Counted from the first letter of the stretch, positions 25,438 through 34,469 are shown. The stretch is DNA of 64,000 nucleotides from Pseudomonas taiwanensis (GCF_013393345.1 NZ_QJRF01000061.1:310001-374000), one strand, 5' to 3'. Notes: a model not told the origin generated them from the letters alone. Program-made: numbers and translations.

Positions 25438-26223
25438 ATGCGTCGCGACCCCATCGTGCTGTTCGACAACGGCTCCCACCAATGCCTGATGTTCGACGAC
25501 CTGGTCAGCGGCGACGGCGTGCAGTCCAACCAGTTCCTGATCACCGACCACGAGCAATACCTGCTGCTGGACCCGGGCGGCGACCTGACCTACACGCCGC
25601 TGTCACTGGAGCTGTCCAAGCACATGCCGGTGCAGGACCTGACCTACATCTTCGCTTCCCACCAGGACCCGGACATCATCGCGTCCCTCGACAAATGGCT
25701 GCTGCACACCCGCGCAAGGGTGATCTGCTCCAAGCTCTGGGCGCGTTTCCTGCCCCACCTGACGGCCAACTACCTGGCCATCAGCCACGGTATTTCCACC
25801 TACGACCGCATCATCGCCCTGCCCGACCGCGGCCAGTCCATCAACCTGGGCCGCTGCCAGCTCAAGGCCGTGCCGGCGCACTTCCTCCACTCGGTGGGCA
25901 ACTTCCAGCTCTATGATCCGGTCAGCCGCATCCTCTTCTCCGGCGACATGGGGGCGTCGCTCGTGGACGACGCCACACCAGTACGCGATTTCGTCAACCA
26001 CGTGCCGAACATGGAAGGCTTCCATCGCCGCTACATGGCCAGCAACAAGGTCTGCCGACTCTGGGTCGACATGGTGCGCGGCATGGACGTGGAGATGATC
26101 GTCCCGCAGCACGGTCGCCCCTTCATTGGCCAGGAAATGATCAGTGCCTTCCTCTACTGGATCGAGAACCTGGAATGCGGTCTCGACCTGCTCGGCCCGG
26201 ACGACTACCGGTTGCCGCGCTGA
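25438..26223 (+). CDS. Metallo-beta-lactamase-fold protein, ODP/flavodiiron-like
   Basis: 261 residues, cytosolic. The metal site is not the HxHxDH of ordinary beta-lactamase-fold hydrolases: it reads HQDPD (His75, Asp77, Asp79), then His151 in HFLHSVGNF, Asp170 in FSGDMG and His225 in PQHGRPF. This set is the one used by the diiron domain of flavodiiron proteins and by the ODP oxygen/iron sensor family. No flavodoxin or rubredoxin domain follows, so it should not be an oxygen reductase alone. It may sense oxygen or iron; no partner kinase or chemoreceptor is adjacent. It lies directly after the repeat array. Confidence 0.8.
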   Translation: MRRDPIVLFDNGSHQCLMFDDLVSGDGVQSNQFLITDHEQYLLLDPGGDLTYTPLSLELSKHMPVQDLTYIFASHQDPDIIASLDKWLLHTRARVICSKLWARFLPHLTANYLAISHGISTYDRIIALPDRGQSINLGRCQLKAVPAHFLHSVGNFQLYDPVSRILFSGDMGASLVDDATPVRDFVNHVPNMEGFHRRYMASNKVCRLWVDMVRGMDVEMIVPQHGRPFIGQEMISAFLYWIENLECGLDLLGPDDYRLPR

Positions 26224-26329
26224 ACTGACTTATCGCGCCGAATAGCCACAGCAGCCGGCGCGTTCGGCGCTTTTTACCGTCACAAAGGCCGTGCTAGGTT
26301 CGCCCTTCGAAACCAGAAGAGGCCGAACA

Positions 26330-27442
26330 ATGCCCATCCCCGTTCTACGACCGCTGGCCATGGCGCTCGGCTTGCTGGCCGGGCTGGCCCAGGCTGAAAC
26401 CTGGCCCACCGCCGACTGGCAACAAGCCCCGGCGCCCAGCACCGCCGCCGTGCAAGCCCTTGAGTCCTATGCCTTCCCGCAGCGCGATGATGCCGGCCGC
26501 AAGGGCGTGCGCACCGATGCCGTGGTGGTGATCCGCGATGGCGAGCTCATCTACGAGCACTACGCCGGCCCCACCCGCGCAGACACCCCGCACCTCACCT
26601 GGTCGGTGAGCAAGAGCCTGCTGGCCTCCGTCCTCGGCGTCGCCTATGGCGAGGGCCGCTTCAAGCTGGACGAGCCGGTTTCGCGTTACTACCCGGCCTT
26701 CGCCGGCCACCCCAATGTCCATCTCGACCATCTGCTGCATTGGGCCTCCGGGCTCGCCTGGCAGGAGGACTACGAGTACGCCCCGCTGAAGTCCTCGGTG
26801 GTCGCCATGCTCTATACCCGTGGCCGTGGCGATATGGCTGCGTTCGCCGCTGCACACCCGCTGGATGCGGTGCCCGGCAAGCGCTTCCGTTACTCCAGCG
26901 GCGACACCAACGTACTGTCTGCCACGCTGCGCGGCATGGTCGGCGAGAAGGCCTACGCGGAGTACCCGTGGACGGCACTGTTCGAACCCCTGGGCATTCG
27001 CTCGGCCGTCTGGGAAACCGACGCGTCCGGAACCTACGTCGGTTCCTCCTACAGCTACCTGACGGCCCGCGACCTGGCACGTGTCGGCCTGCTGATGCAG
27101 CGCGGCGGCCGTTGGGGCGAGCGTCAGCTCCTGCCGGCGGACTGGGTCGCCTTCAACCGCAAGCCCTTCGCCGAGTATCGAGCCGACCCGGCCAAGCCTG
27201 GAGAGGCCGTCCCCGGTGGCCACTGGTGGCTCAACGCCCAAGTCGAAGGCAGCGCCAAACCCTGGCCGGATGCCCCGGAAGATGCCTTCGCCGCCCTCGG
27301 CCATTGGGGTCAGGCGCTGTACGTGCTGCCCAGCCAGAAACTGGTGATCGTGCGCTACGCCGATGATCGAGACGGCAGCTACCACCACAACGACTTCCTC
27401 AAGCTGGCCCTGGCCGCATTCGCCCCGGAGGTGCAGCCGTGA
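26330..27442 (+). CDS. Exported serine hydrolase (beta-lactamase/PBP-like)
   Basis: 370 residues from MPIPVLRPLAMALGL; the upstream start at 26291 lacks a signal sequence. Signal peptide ends GLAQA. The active site is SxxK in WSVSKSLL (Ser92, Lys95), the YxN equivalent is RYSSGDTN, and HWGQALYVLP sits at the KTG position. This is the class C beta-lactamase / esterase EstB / 6-aminohexanoate-oligomer hydrolase fold. The substrate cannot be told. Its stop overlaps the GTG start of the next gene (GTGA), so the small downstream protein is coupled to it. Confidence 0.87.
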   Translation: MPIPVLRPLAMALGLLAGLAQAETWPTADWQQAPAPSTAAVQALESYAFPQRDDAGRKGVRTDAVVVIRDGELIYEHYAGPTRADTPHLTWSVSKSLLASVLGVAYGEGRFKLDEPVSRYYPAFAGHPNVHLDHLLHWASGLAWQEDYEYAPLKSSVVAMLYTRGRGDMAAFAAAHPLDAVPGKRFRYSSGDTNVLSATLRGMVGEKAYAEYPWTALFEPLGIRSAVWETDASGTYVGSSYSYLTARDLARVGLLMQRGGRWGERQLLPADWVAFNRKPFAEYRADPAKPGEAVPGGHWWLNAQVEGSAKPWPDAPEDAFAALGHWGQALYVLPSQKLVIVRYADDRDGSYHHNDFLKLALAAFAPEVQP

Positions 27443-27771
27443 TCGCCCGTCGCCCCGTTCTCAGCCTGCTGGTGCTCGCGCTCATCCTGCTGGCCGCCCT
27501 GGCCTGGCAGAATCGCCAGCACCTGGCGGCCTTCCCCGACATCATCAGCGCCTACACCGCCAAGGAGTACTGCTCCTGCCGCTATGTGATGGGTAACGAC
27601 GCCGATTACTGCCAGGGCTATGTGAAGCAATACGTGCCCACCAGTGGTTTCCTCGACGACGCCGAGCACAAGCGCGTGACTGCCAGCGGCCTCGGACGCA
27701 GCAGCACCGCCGCGTGGGTCAGTCCGCACCAGGGTTGCCGGCTCATGCCCGAGGCAAACAGCACGCTCTGA
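27439..27771 (+). CDS. Small exported or membrane-anchored cysteine-rich protein
   Basis: 110 residues from a GTG start overlapping the hydrolase stop. One N-terminal hydrophobic segment (residues 6-23) could be a signal anchor. The rest has four cysteines: CSC near 45-47, YCQG near 58, and QGC near 100, likely disulfides in the periplasm. I know no function; the coupling suggests that it assists or anchors the serine hydrolase. GTG start and lack of a ribosome site apart from the coupling are notable. Confidence 0.7.
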   Translation: MIARRPVLSLLVLALILLAALAWQNRQHLAAFPDIISAYTAKEYCSCRYVMGNDADYCQGYVKQYVPTSGFLDDAEHKRVTASGLGRSSTAAWVSPHQGCRLMPEANSTL

Positions 27772-27773
27772 CG

Positions 27774-27855
27774 CGTTGGGTTTCGTGGACTCAGACCCAC
27801 CTACGGAACGCCCCGACATCCCCGTAGGTTGCGGCTGAGCGGAGCGAAGCCCAAG
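27774..27855. repeat. Two half-copies of the GTAGGTTG repeat around one intact linker
   Basis: A right half (GTTGGGTTTCGTGGACTCAG...CCACCTAC) is followed after a ~20-base linker (CGGAACGCCCCGACATCCCC) by a left half (GTAGGTTGCGGCTGAGCGG...AAGCCCAA). This is what the junction between two units of the array would look like once the outer halves are lost. Confidence 0.75.
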
Positions 27856-27975
27856 GCTGCTCTCCCCCTGTTCCACCCTGTGGAACCACCTTCGATTGTT
27901 CTCCTTTCCTCCTCGCGGTTAGCTGAAGGCCAGCCGCGAAAGGCGGCTGCCGCCCCAACGAGGAGAACAACAACA

Positions 27976-29187
27976 ATGACCCGTTACGCCCATATCCAGG
28001 CCTGGCTCGACGACATCGACGCCGACCTGAAGGCACTGCGCCAGGACATCCACGCCCACCCCGAACTCGGCTTCGAAGAGCAGCGCACCTCCGCCCTGGT
28101 CGCCCGCCTGCTGACGGAGTGGGGCTACGAGGTGCACAGCGGCATCGGCCGCACCGGCGTGGTCGGCGTGCTGCGCAATGGCGACTCTCGCCGCACCCTC
28201 GGCCTGCGCGCCGACATGGATGCCCTGCCCATCGTCGAGAACACTGGCCTGGCGTACAGCAGCTGCCACGCGGGGCGCATGCATGCCTGCGGCCACGACG
28301 GGCATACGGTCATGCTGCTGGGCGCTGCGCGCTACCTGGCCGCGACCCGCAACTTCCAGGGCACCCTCAACCTGATCTTCCAGCCTGCCGAGGAAGGCCA
28401 GGGTGGCGCCGAAGCCATGCTCGAAGACGGCCTGCTGGAACGCTTCCCCTGCGAAGCGCTGTTCGGCATGCACAATATGCCGGGCCTGGAAGCCGGCCAC
28501 CTGTGCTTCCACGCAGGCCCGCTGATGGCCTCCCAGGACCTGCTGGAAGTGGTGATCGAAGGCGTCGGCGGGCACGGCTCCATGCCGCACCTCGCCGTCG
28601 ACCCACTGGTAGCCGCTTCCAGCACCGTGATGGCGCTGCAGACCGTGGTCGGCCGCAATGTCGATCCGCAACAGGCGGCGGTGGTCACCGTCGGCGCCCT
28701 GCAGGCCGGCGAGGCGGCCAACGTGATTCCACAAAAAGCGCTGCTGCGTCTCAGCCTGCGTGCACTGGACGCCCAGGTCCGCGAACAGGTGCTCGAACGC
28801 GTGAAAGCGATCATCCACAGCCAGGCCGAAAGCCTCGGCTGCCGCGCCAGCATCGAACATCGTCCGGCCTACCCGGTGCTGATCAACAGCGCGGCGGAAA
28901 CCGACTTCGCCCGGCGTATCGGTGTGGAGCTCGCCGGTGCCGACCAGGTACTGGAAGCCCCGACCGTGATGGGCAGCGAAGACTTCGCCTGGATGCTCCA
29001 ACGCTGCCCCGGCAGCTACCTCTTCATCGGCAACGGCAGCGGTGCCGGGCGGCCGATGGTCCACAACCCCGGATACGACTTCAACGACGAAATCCTGGTG
29101 CGCGGCGCCGCGTACTGGGCCGCGCTGACGGAAACCTGGCTCCAGGACTCCGTCGCGCCTTCCCAGGCTTCTGCCACTGCCGCCTAG
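27976..29187 (+). CDS. M20 family amidohydrolase (hippurate hydrolase type)
   Basis: 403 residues from MTRYAHIQAW, with AACGAGGAG upstream. The zinc ligands of M20D aminoacylases are present: MHACGHDGHTVMLLGAA (Cys, two His), PAEEGQGGAEAML (catalytic Glu), FGMHNMPG, and EDFAWMLQ near the C-terminus. Such enzymes cleave N-acyl amino acids, hippurate or indole-acetyl conjugates. It starts a five-gene catabolic cluster with an MHS transporter, an amidase, an IclR regulator and an OprD porin. Confidence 0.9.
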   Translation: MTRYAHIQAWLDDIDADLKALRQDIHAHPELGFEEQRTSALVARLLTEWGYEVHSGIGRTGVVGVLRNGDSRRTLGLRADMDALPIVENTGLAYSSCHAGRMHACGHDGHTVMLLGAARYLAATRNFQGTLNLIFQPAEEGQGGAEAMLEDGLLERFPCEALFGMHNMPGLEAGHLCFHAGPLMASQDLLEVVIEGVGGHGSMPHLAVDPLVAASSTVMALQTVVGRNVDPQQAAVVTVGALQAGEAANVIPQKALLRLSLRALDAQVREQVLERVKAIIHSQAESLGCRASIEHRPAYPVLINSAAETDFARRIGVELAGADQVLEAPTVMGSEDFAWMLQRCPGSYLFIGNGSGAGRPMVHNPGYDFNDEILVRGAAYWAALTETWLQDSVAPSQASATAA

Positions 29188-29213
29188 CCCAACCCGTTTC
29201 CGGAGATTTACCC

Positions 29214-30539
29214 ATGCACGCTTCCCACAGCGGAACCTCACGCGCCCGCCAGGTGACCGCAGCCGTCATCGGCAACGCGCTCGAGTGGTACGACTTCATC
29301 GTCTACGGCTTCCTGTCCAGCATCATCGCCCGACTGTTCTTTCCCTCCGACAGCGAATACGCCTCGCTGCTGATGGCCCTGGCCACCTTCGGCGTGGGCT
29401 TCTTCATGCGTCCGGTGGGCGGCGTGCTGCTGGGCATGTATGCCGATCGCAAGGGCCGCAAGGCGGCCATGCAACTCATCATCCTGTTGATGACCCTGTC
29501 CATCGCCCTCATCGCCTTCGCCCCGGATTACGCCGCCATCGGCATCGGCGCACCGCTGCTGATCGTCATCGCGCGCATGCTGCAAGGCTTCGCCACCGGC
29601 GGCGAGTACGCCAGCGCCACGGCCTTCCTGGTGGAAAGCGCGCCCGCCAACCGCCGGGGTCTCTATGGCGCCTGGCAACTGTTCGGCCAGTGCCTGGCGG
29701 TGTTCGCCGGCGCGGGCATGGGCGCCGTGGTGACCCACAGCCTCTCCCCTGAAGCGCTGGACAGCTGGGGCTGGCGGGTTCCGTTCATCCTTGGCCTGCT
29801 GATCGGCCCAGTGGGGCTGTGGATGCGTCGCCACATGGAAGAAACCGAGGCCTTCATGGATGCCCAGGACGAGCACAAGGGCGAGTCCTTCAGCCTGTTG
29901 CGCGTGCTGCGTGAACATCGCCGCGCGGTGCTGGCGACCATGGGCGGCACCATCAGCGGCACCGTGGCGTTCTATGTGGTGCTGGTGAACATGCCGACCT
30001 TCGCCCACAAGCAGCTCGGCCTGCCGCTGGACCAGGTGTTCATGGTGCAGATGCTGGCCGTCGCGCTGATGACCGTGATCATCCCGCTGGCAGGTGCCCT
30101 CTCGGACCGCATCGGCCGTCGCCCGGTATTGTTCGGCGGCACCCTGGCCTTCTTCCTGCTGGTCTACCCGCTGTTCTCCTGGGTCGCCCAGGCCCCCAGC
30201 ATCGAGCGCCTGCTGGTGATGCAACTGCTGCTCTGCTCAATGATCGGCGTCTCCTACGGCCCGGCGCCCACTGCGGTGGCCGAGCAGTTCCCCACCCGCG
30301 TGCGCTCCACCGGCCTGGCGTTCGCCTACAACGTCGCCGTCATGCTGTTCGGCGGCTTCGCCCCGTTCATCGTCACCTGGCTGACCCAGGTGGGCGGCAC
30401 GCCGGTGGCCCCCGCCTACTACGTGCTCTTCGCCTCGTTTGTCGGCCTCGTTGCCACCTGTTACCTGCGCGAAGGCGCGCCCGCCGCCCTGGAACGCCGC
30501 CAACGCCGCGACCTGCTCGCCACTGCCCGGAGCCTGTGA
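29214..30539 (+). CDS. MFS transporter, metabolite:H+ symporter (MHS) family
   Basis: 441 residues, twelve hydrophobic helices. GNALEWYDFIVYGFL in helix 1 and GRKAAMQLIILLMT plus RMLQGFATGGEYASATAFLVESAP are the MHS signatures of proline/betaine, citrate and alpha-ketoglutarate permeases. It likely imports the organic acid or amino-acid derivative degraded by the neighbouring hydrolases. It starts 26 bases after the M20 gene and its stop touches the amidase start, so the three form an operon. Confidence 0.9.
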   Translation: MHASHSGTSRARQVTAAVIGNALEWYDFIVYGFLSSIIARLFFPSDSEYASLLMALATFGVGFFMRPVGGVLLGMYADRKGRKAAMQLIILLMTLSIALIAFAPDYAAIGIGAPLLIVIARMLQGFATGGEYASATAFLVESAPANRRGLYGAWQLFGQCLAVFAGAGMGAVVTHSLSPEALDSWGWRVPFILGLLIGPVGLWMRRHMEETEAFMDAQDEHKGESFSLLRVLREHRRAVLATMGGTISGTVAFYVVLVNMPTFAHKQLGLPLDQVFMVQMLAVALMTVIIPLAGALSDRIGRRPVLFGGTLAFFLLVYPLFSWVAQAPSIERLLVMQLLLCSMIGVSYGPAPTAVAEQFPTRVRSTGLAFAYNVAVMLFGGFAPFIVTWLTQVGGTPVAPAYYVLFASFVGLVATCYLREGAPAALERRQRRDLLATARSL

Positions 30540-32021
30540 ATGACTCGTTTCGAAACCAACCTCCCCCACGCCACCCTGCAGCAGGAAATCGTCGCGCTGG
30601 ACGCCCTGCCGCTGTCGGAGGCCATCCGCTCGCGCCAGGTGTCCTGCCGCGAGGTGATGCAGGCCTACCTGGACCAGATCGAGCGCTTCAATCCCAGGGT
30701 CAATGCGCTGGTTGCGCTGCGCCCTGCCAAGGAACTGCTGGCCGAGGCCGATGAGCGCGACCGCCAGTTGGCCCGGGGCCAATGGCTGGGCTGGATGCAC
30801 GGCATGCCCCAGGCGGTGAAGGACCTGGCCGCCTGCGCCGGACTGCCGACCAGCATGGGCTCGCCACTGTTCGCAGGGCTTGTCGCCCAGCACGACGCCA
30901 TCGCCGTTTCGCGGGTGCGCGCCGCCGGGGCGGTCTTCATCGGCAAGAGCAATGTCCCGGAGTTCGGCCTGGGTTCGCAGAGCTACAACAGCGTCTTCGG
31001 TACGACCGGCAATGCCTACGATCCGAGCCTTTGCGCCGGCGGCAGCAGCGGTGGCGCGGCGGCGGCCCTGGCGCTGCGCCTGCTGCCGGTGGCCGACGGC
31101 AGCGACATGATGGGTTCGCTGCGCAATCCGGCGGCCTTCAACAATGTCTACGGCCTGCGCCCGTCCCAGGGTCGCGTACCCTTCGGGCCCACGCCCGAGC
31201 TGTTCGTCCAGCAACTGGGAACGGAAGGCCCCATGGGCCGCAGCGTGGCCGATGTTGCAGCGCTGCTTCGCACCCAGGCCGGCCCTCACCGCGCGACGCC
31301 GCTGGCCCTTTCCAGCACGGCCGACCTGATCGGGCCGCTGCAGCGGGACGTTGCCGGCGCGCGCATTGGCTGGCTGGGCGATCTGAACGGTCGCCTGCCA
31401 ATGGAACCCGGCCTGCTGGCCCTGTGTGAAGGCGCCCTGGCGGATTTCCGCGACCTCGGTTGCGTGGTCGAGGACTGCTTGCCGGCGTTCGACATGGACC
31501 GGCTCTGGCGCTGCTGGCTCGTGCACCGACAGTGGTTGGTGGGCGGCAGCCTCGGCGCCGCCTACGCCGATCCATCCCGGCGCGCACTGCTCAAGCCCGA
31601 GGCCGTGTGGGAAGTGGAAAGCGGCCTTGGCCTCAGCGCCGCGGACGTGTATCAGGCGTCGGTCGACCGCAGCGACTGGTACCGGGCCGTGGAAAAACTC
31701 TTCGAGCGTTACGACTTCCTGCTGCTCCCGAGTGCACAGGTGTTTCCTTTCGATGCAACGCTGCACTGGCCTAAGGCCATAGCGGGCCAGGAAATGGACA
31801 CCTACCACCGCTGGATGGAAGTGGTGATCGGCGCCACCCTGGCGGGCATACCGGCGATGAGCGTGCCGATCGGTTTCAACCCCGCGGGCCTGCCCATGGG
31901 CTTGCAGATCATGGGCCCGGCGCAGGCAGACCTGGCGGTGCTGCAACTCGCCCACGCCCACGAGCAGCTCACCCAATGGGTGCGCAATTGCCCACCGTCC
32001 TTGCTCAAAGAGGCTGAATAA
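30540..32021 (+). CDS. Amidase (amidase signature family)
   Basis: 493 residues. The Ser-cisSer-Lys triad is visible: Lys in PQAVKDLAACAG, the serines in AGGSSGGAAAALA and its preceding GTTGNAYDPS. The following DGSDMMGSLRNPAAFNNVYGLRPSQGRVP is the conserved second half of the signature. Substrate unknown; together with the M20 hydrolase it may deal with an amide whose product is an N-acyl amino acid, or the two may serve different substrates. Its ATG directly follows the TGA of the MHS gene. Confidence 0.91.
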   Translation: MTRFETNLPHATLQQEIVALDALPLSEAIRSRQVSCREVMQAYLDQIERFNPRVNALVALRPAKELLAEADERDRQLARGQWLGWMHGMPQAVKDLAACAGLPTSMGSPLFAGLVAQHDAIAVSRVRAAGAVFIGKSNVPEFGLGSQSYNSVFGTTGNAYDPSLCAGGSSGGAAAALALRLLPVADGSDMMGSLRNPAAFNNVYGLRPSQGRVPFGPTPELFVQQLGTEGPMGRSVADVAALLRTQAGPHRATPLALSSTADLIGPLQRDVAGARIGWLGDLNGRLPMEPGLLALCEGALADFRDLGCVVEDCLPAFDMDRLWRCWLVHRQWLVGGSLGAAYADPSRRALLKPEAVWEVESGLGLSAADVYQASVDRSDWYRAVEKLFERYDFLLLPSAQVFPFDATLHWPKAIAGQEMDTYHRWMEVVIGATLAGIPAMSVPIGFNPAGLPMGLQIMGPAQADLAVLQLAHAHEQLTQWVRNCPPSLLKEAE

Positions 32022-32100
32022 GCCAATGGACGGCATCTCCGGCGCCTTCGGGTCCCGATCTTGCAGCGTTTTCGGAACGCACATCCGGGAGGCGCGGCAG

Positions 32101-32880
32101 GTGGCGGACACGCAAGGTAAAGACGATGGCGGCACGGTGAGGTCGGTGGAGCGTGCGCTGGCGATCGTCGAGCTATTGGGCGAGCATCAGGAACTGGGGC
32201 TGGAAGAGCTGCATTACCTCACGGGACTACCCAAGGCGACTGTCTCGCGTCTGCTGCATACCCTGCAGGAGCAGGGCTGGCTCTATCGAGGCCTGTGCGA
32301 CCGCCGCTATCGCCTGTGCTCCCGCCGCCTGTTCGGCAACCCCACCCAGCGCTTCAGCCGGCTCCTTGTCGAGCAGGCCGCACCGCTGCTGCTGGAGCTG
32401 AGCGAGAGCACCGGGCTGGTGGCCGACCTGTCGTACTTCGACGGCGACGAACTGCACGTGATGGAAAGCTCCATTCCGGAAGTGCTGCGCAAGCGATACC
32501 CGGGCAATCGCCTGGTGATCGGGTTGCGCGCCAGCCTGTTCCATTCGGCCATGGGCAAGGCATGCCTCGGCGAGCTGGACAGTGCCGAGGTCCAGCGCCT
32601 GGCGCACCACCACCGGATCAGCGGTGACGAGCTGTTGCGCGCCCACGAGCAGACCCACAACCGGGGCTTCGGCGAGCGCACCGAAGGCTCGTGGGAATAC
32701 GCGATACGCCTGCCCTTCCTGATCCGCGCCGTGGCACTGCCGATACTCAGCCAGGGACGCCTGGTGGGCAGCATCGCCCTGCACTGGCCGCGCGATACCA
32801 ATAGCGTCGAAAGCGTGCAGGAGCGCCATCTCGGAAAACTCGCCAATACCGTCAGCCAGTTGCAGCAAAATCTCGGCTGA
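32101..32880 (+). CDS. IclR family transcriptional regulator
   Basis: 259 residues if translation begins at the GTG at 32101, which has GGAGG at good spacing. An ATG at 32026 would add 25 residues and is the alternative. The N-terminal winged helix is TVRSVERALAIVELLGEHQELGLEELHYLTGLPKATVSRLL (about residues 12-52). The C-terminal ligand domain has FHSAMGKACLGELD and the usual PILSQGRLVGSIALHWP. It should control the upstream hydrolase-transporter operon, in response to a pathway substrate. It lies in the same direction, which is less common than divergent placement. Confidence 0.88.
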   Translation: MADTQGKDDGGTVRSVERALAIVELLGEHQELGLEELHYLTGLPKATVSRLLHTLQEQGWLYRGLCDRRYRLCSRRLFGNPTQRFSRLLVEQAAPLLLELSESTGLVADLSYFDGDELHVMESSIPEVLRKRYPGNRLVIGLRASLFHSAMGKACLGELDSAEVQRLAHHHRISGDELLRAHEQTHNRGFGERTEGSWEYAIRLPFLIRAVALPILSQGRLVGSIALHWPRDTNSVESVQERHLGKLANTVSQLQQNLG

Positions 32881-33067
32881 GAGCGCACTTACCCCACTCG
32901 CTGAAAAGTATTCGCCGGCGACTCGGCGGACTCTTTTCATTCGCGTTTGGAACTGTGATTCCACAGCGCGGAACCCAATTGAATTGCCCTTTATTCGTGT
33001 GAATCGACAATAGACCACGACCCGAAAACCGGTCTTTTCGTCATAACACAAGAATAAAGGTGATGAG

Positions 33068-34375
33068 ATGTGCAGAGTTCGCTGCGAGTATCTGGCAGGG
33101 ATTGCCGGACTCTTACTGGCAGGAAGTGCAAGTGCCGACGGTTTTATCAACGACAGCATCACGACAGTTCGCTACAGCCAGTTCTACTGGAAAGAAAACA
33201 ACGGCGACGGGGTCGGCCCCACCCGCGACGAATGGGTCCAGGGAACCCAGTTCAGTTTCAATTCCGGCTGGTACCGGGATGTGCTGGGCGTGGACTACAG
33301 CTACGGCCTGGCCGATGACCTGCGCATCGGCGACGAAGCCAACAGCATCAGCAACCTCGAACCCGACGATTCGGTGCAGTCGCCCCACGGCCTGGCCAAA
33401 CCCCTGGAGGCCTACCTGCGCGGCCGCCTCCAGGGCGACGCGGGCGAGTTGGTGGTGGGCGGCGGCAAGAAGGTGCGCCGCTACGCCCAGTACTTCGACG
33501 ACGCCACCCGCATCCTTCCCGCCGGCACCACAGGCCTGGATGCGGATTACCGCATTGGTGGCCTGAACCTGCGTTACAGCCGGGTGAACCAGTTCAGTCC
33601 GCGCAACGAGAATGGCTGGGGAGACGACCTGAGCAATTTCCGCGGCGAGCAGATCGACCATCTCCAATTATTCGCCCTTGCCTATCAAATGCCGTTCGGC
33701 AGCCGGCTGCTGGCCGAGTATTCCGAGTCCGAGCGCTATCTGCGCGCCGCCTCCGTCAAGCTGGAACATAGCTTCGACCTGGGTGCCGGCCGCTTCATCG
33801 ACCTCTACGCCACCCACGGTATGCAGCAGGATGCCGGCGACCTGTTCGATTACCAGGGAGTACCCGGACTCTATGAAGCGGAAACCTCCCACGACGCGCG
33901 CTTTATCGATCTTTCCGCGAAATACCGTACGGCAAACTATTACGCCGGCATGACTTACAACAAAGTCCGAGGGGACGACTTCGATCGATTGTTCTTCAGC
34001 AAGGATCATGGCGCCTGGAACAGCAGTGCAAAGTTGTTCTATTTCTTCGGCGTGGAAGATGAAGAAATGTTCAAGCTGATGGGTGGAACGAACTTCTCGG
34101 CTATTGGTATTCCGCAACTAAGGCTGGATGTCCACTATGCATTCTCGGATCACGCGACCGGTTATGACGGATTCTCCCGGCGTGAATTCCAGAGTGTCCT
34201 TCAATACAACTTCGGGGGCCTGTTCAAGGGCCTGAGCCTGGCGTGGCTGCACAACGAATTCCACACCAAGGGCCAACCGGACGGCATCGAGCGCACCACT
34301 ATCTCCCGTGGGCCGGCGGGCATCATTACCCACAATGCGGAGCGGTTTTACCTGAATTATGTCTTCAGGCTCTGA
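33068..34375 (+). CDS. OprD family outer membrane porin
   Basis: 435 residues. Signal peptide about 1-23 (LAGIAGLLLAGSASA), then DGFINDSITTVRYSQFYWKENNGDG, the typical OprD N-terminus. Throughout there are alternating aromatic beta strands (WVQGTQFSFNSGWYRDVLGVDYSYGLA), ending with FYLNYVFRL, a terminal phenylalanine/leucine strand for BAM insertion. OprD porins import basic amino acids or organic acids. Position at the end of the amidase cluster suggests entry of that pathway's substrate. Slightly lower GC stretches in the second half differ from the neighbours. AAAGGTGATGAG precedes the start. Confidence 0.9.
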   Translation: MCRVRCEYLAGIAGLLLAGSASADGFINDSITTVRYSQFYWKENNGDGVGPTRDEWVQGTQFSFNSGWYRDVLGVDYSYGLADDLRIGDEANSISNLEPDDSVQSPHGLAKPLEAYLRGRLQGDAGELVVGGGKKVRRYAQYFDDATRILPAGTTGLDADYRIGGLNLRYSRVNQFSPRNENGWGDDLSNFRGEQIDHLQLFALAYQMPFGSRLLAEYSESERYLRAASVKLEHSFDLGAGRFIDLYATHGMQQDAGDLFDYQGVPGLYEAETSHDARFIDLSAKYRTANYYAGMTYNKVRGDDFDRLFFSKDHGAWNSSAKLFYFFGVEDEEMFKLMGGTNFSAIGIPQLRLDVHYAFSDHATGYDGFSRREFQSVLQYNFGGLFKGLSLAWLHNEFHTKGQPDGIERTTISRGPAGIITHNAERFYLNYVFRL

Positions 34376-34388
34376 AGCGCACACCGGG

Positions 34389-34453
34389 GTAGGAGCCAGC
34401 TTGCTGGCGAATGGGCGCCCCGCTGGAACTGTTCGCGAGCAAGCTCGCTCCTA
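34389..34453. repeat. REP-like palindrome, GTAGGAGC family
   Basis: GTAGGAGCCAGCTTGCTGGCG pairs with CGCGAGCAAGCTCGCTCCTAC after an ~18-base loop. Same family as those at 49315 and inside the composites at 17605 and 62770. Confidence 0.88.
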
Positions 34454-34469
34454 CGCAAGCCAGAACGAC

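Noticed and set aside
32026..32100. ATG at 32026 as the IclR start
   Set aside because: It has only a distant GAGG for ribosome binding and adds 25 residues not typical of the family. GTG at 32101 has GGAGG at proper spacing. The choice remains open.
30237..32135. A 632-codon antisense frame over the amidase gene
   Set aside because: Shadow of the amidase, with no domain motifs of its own.
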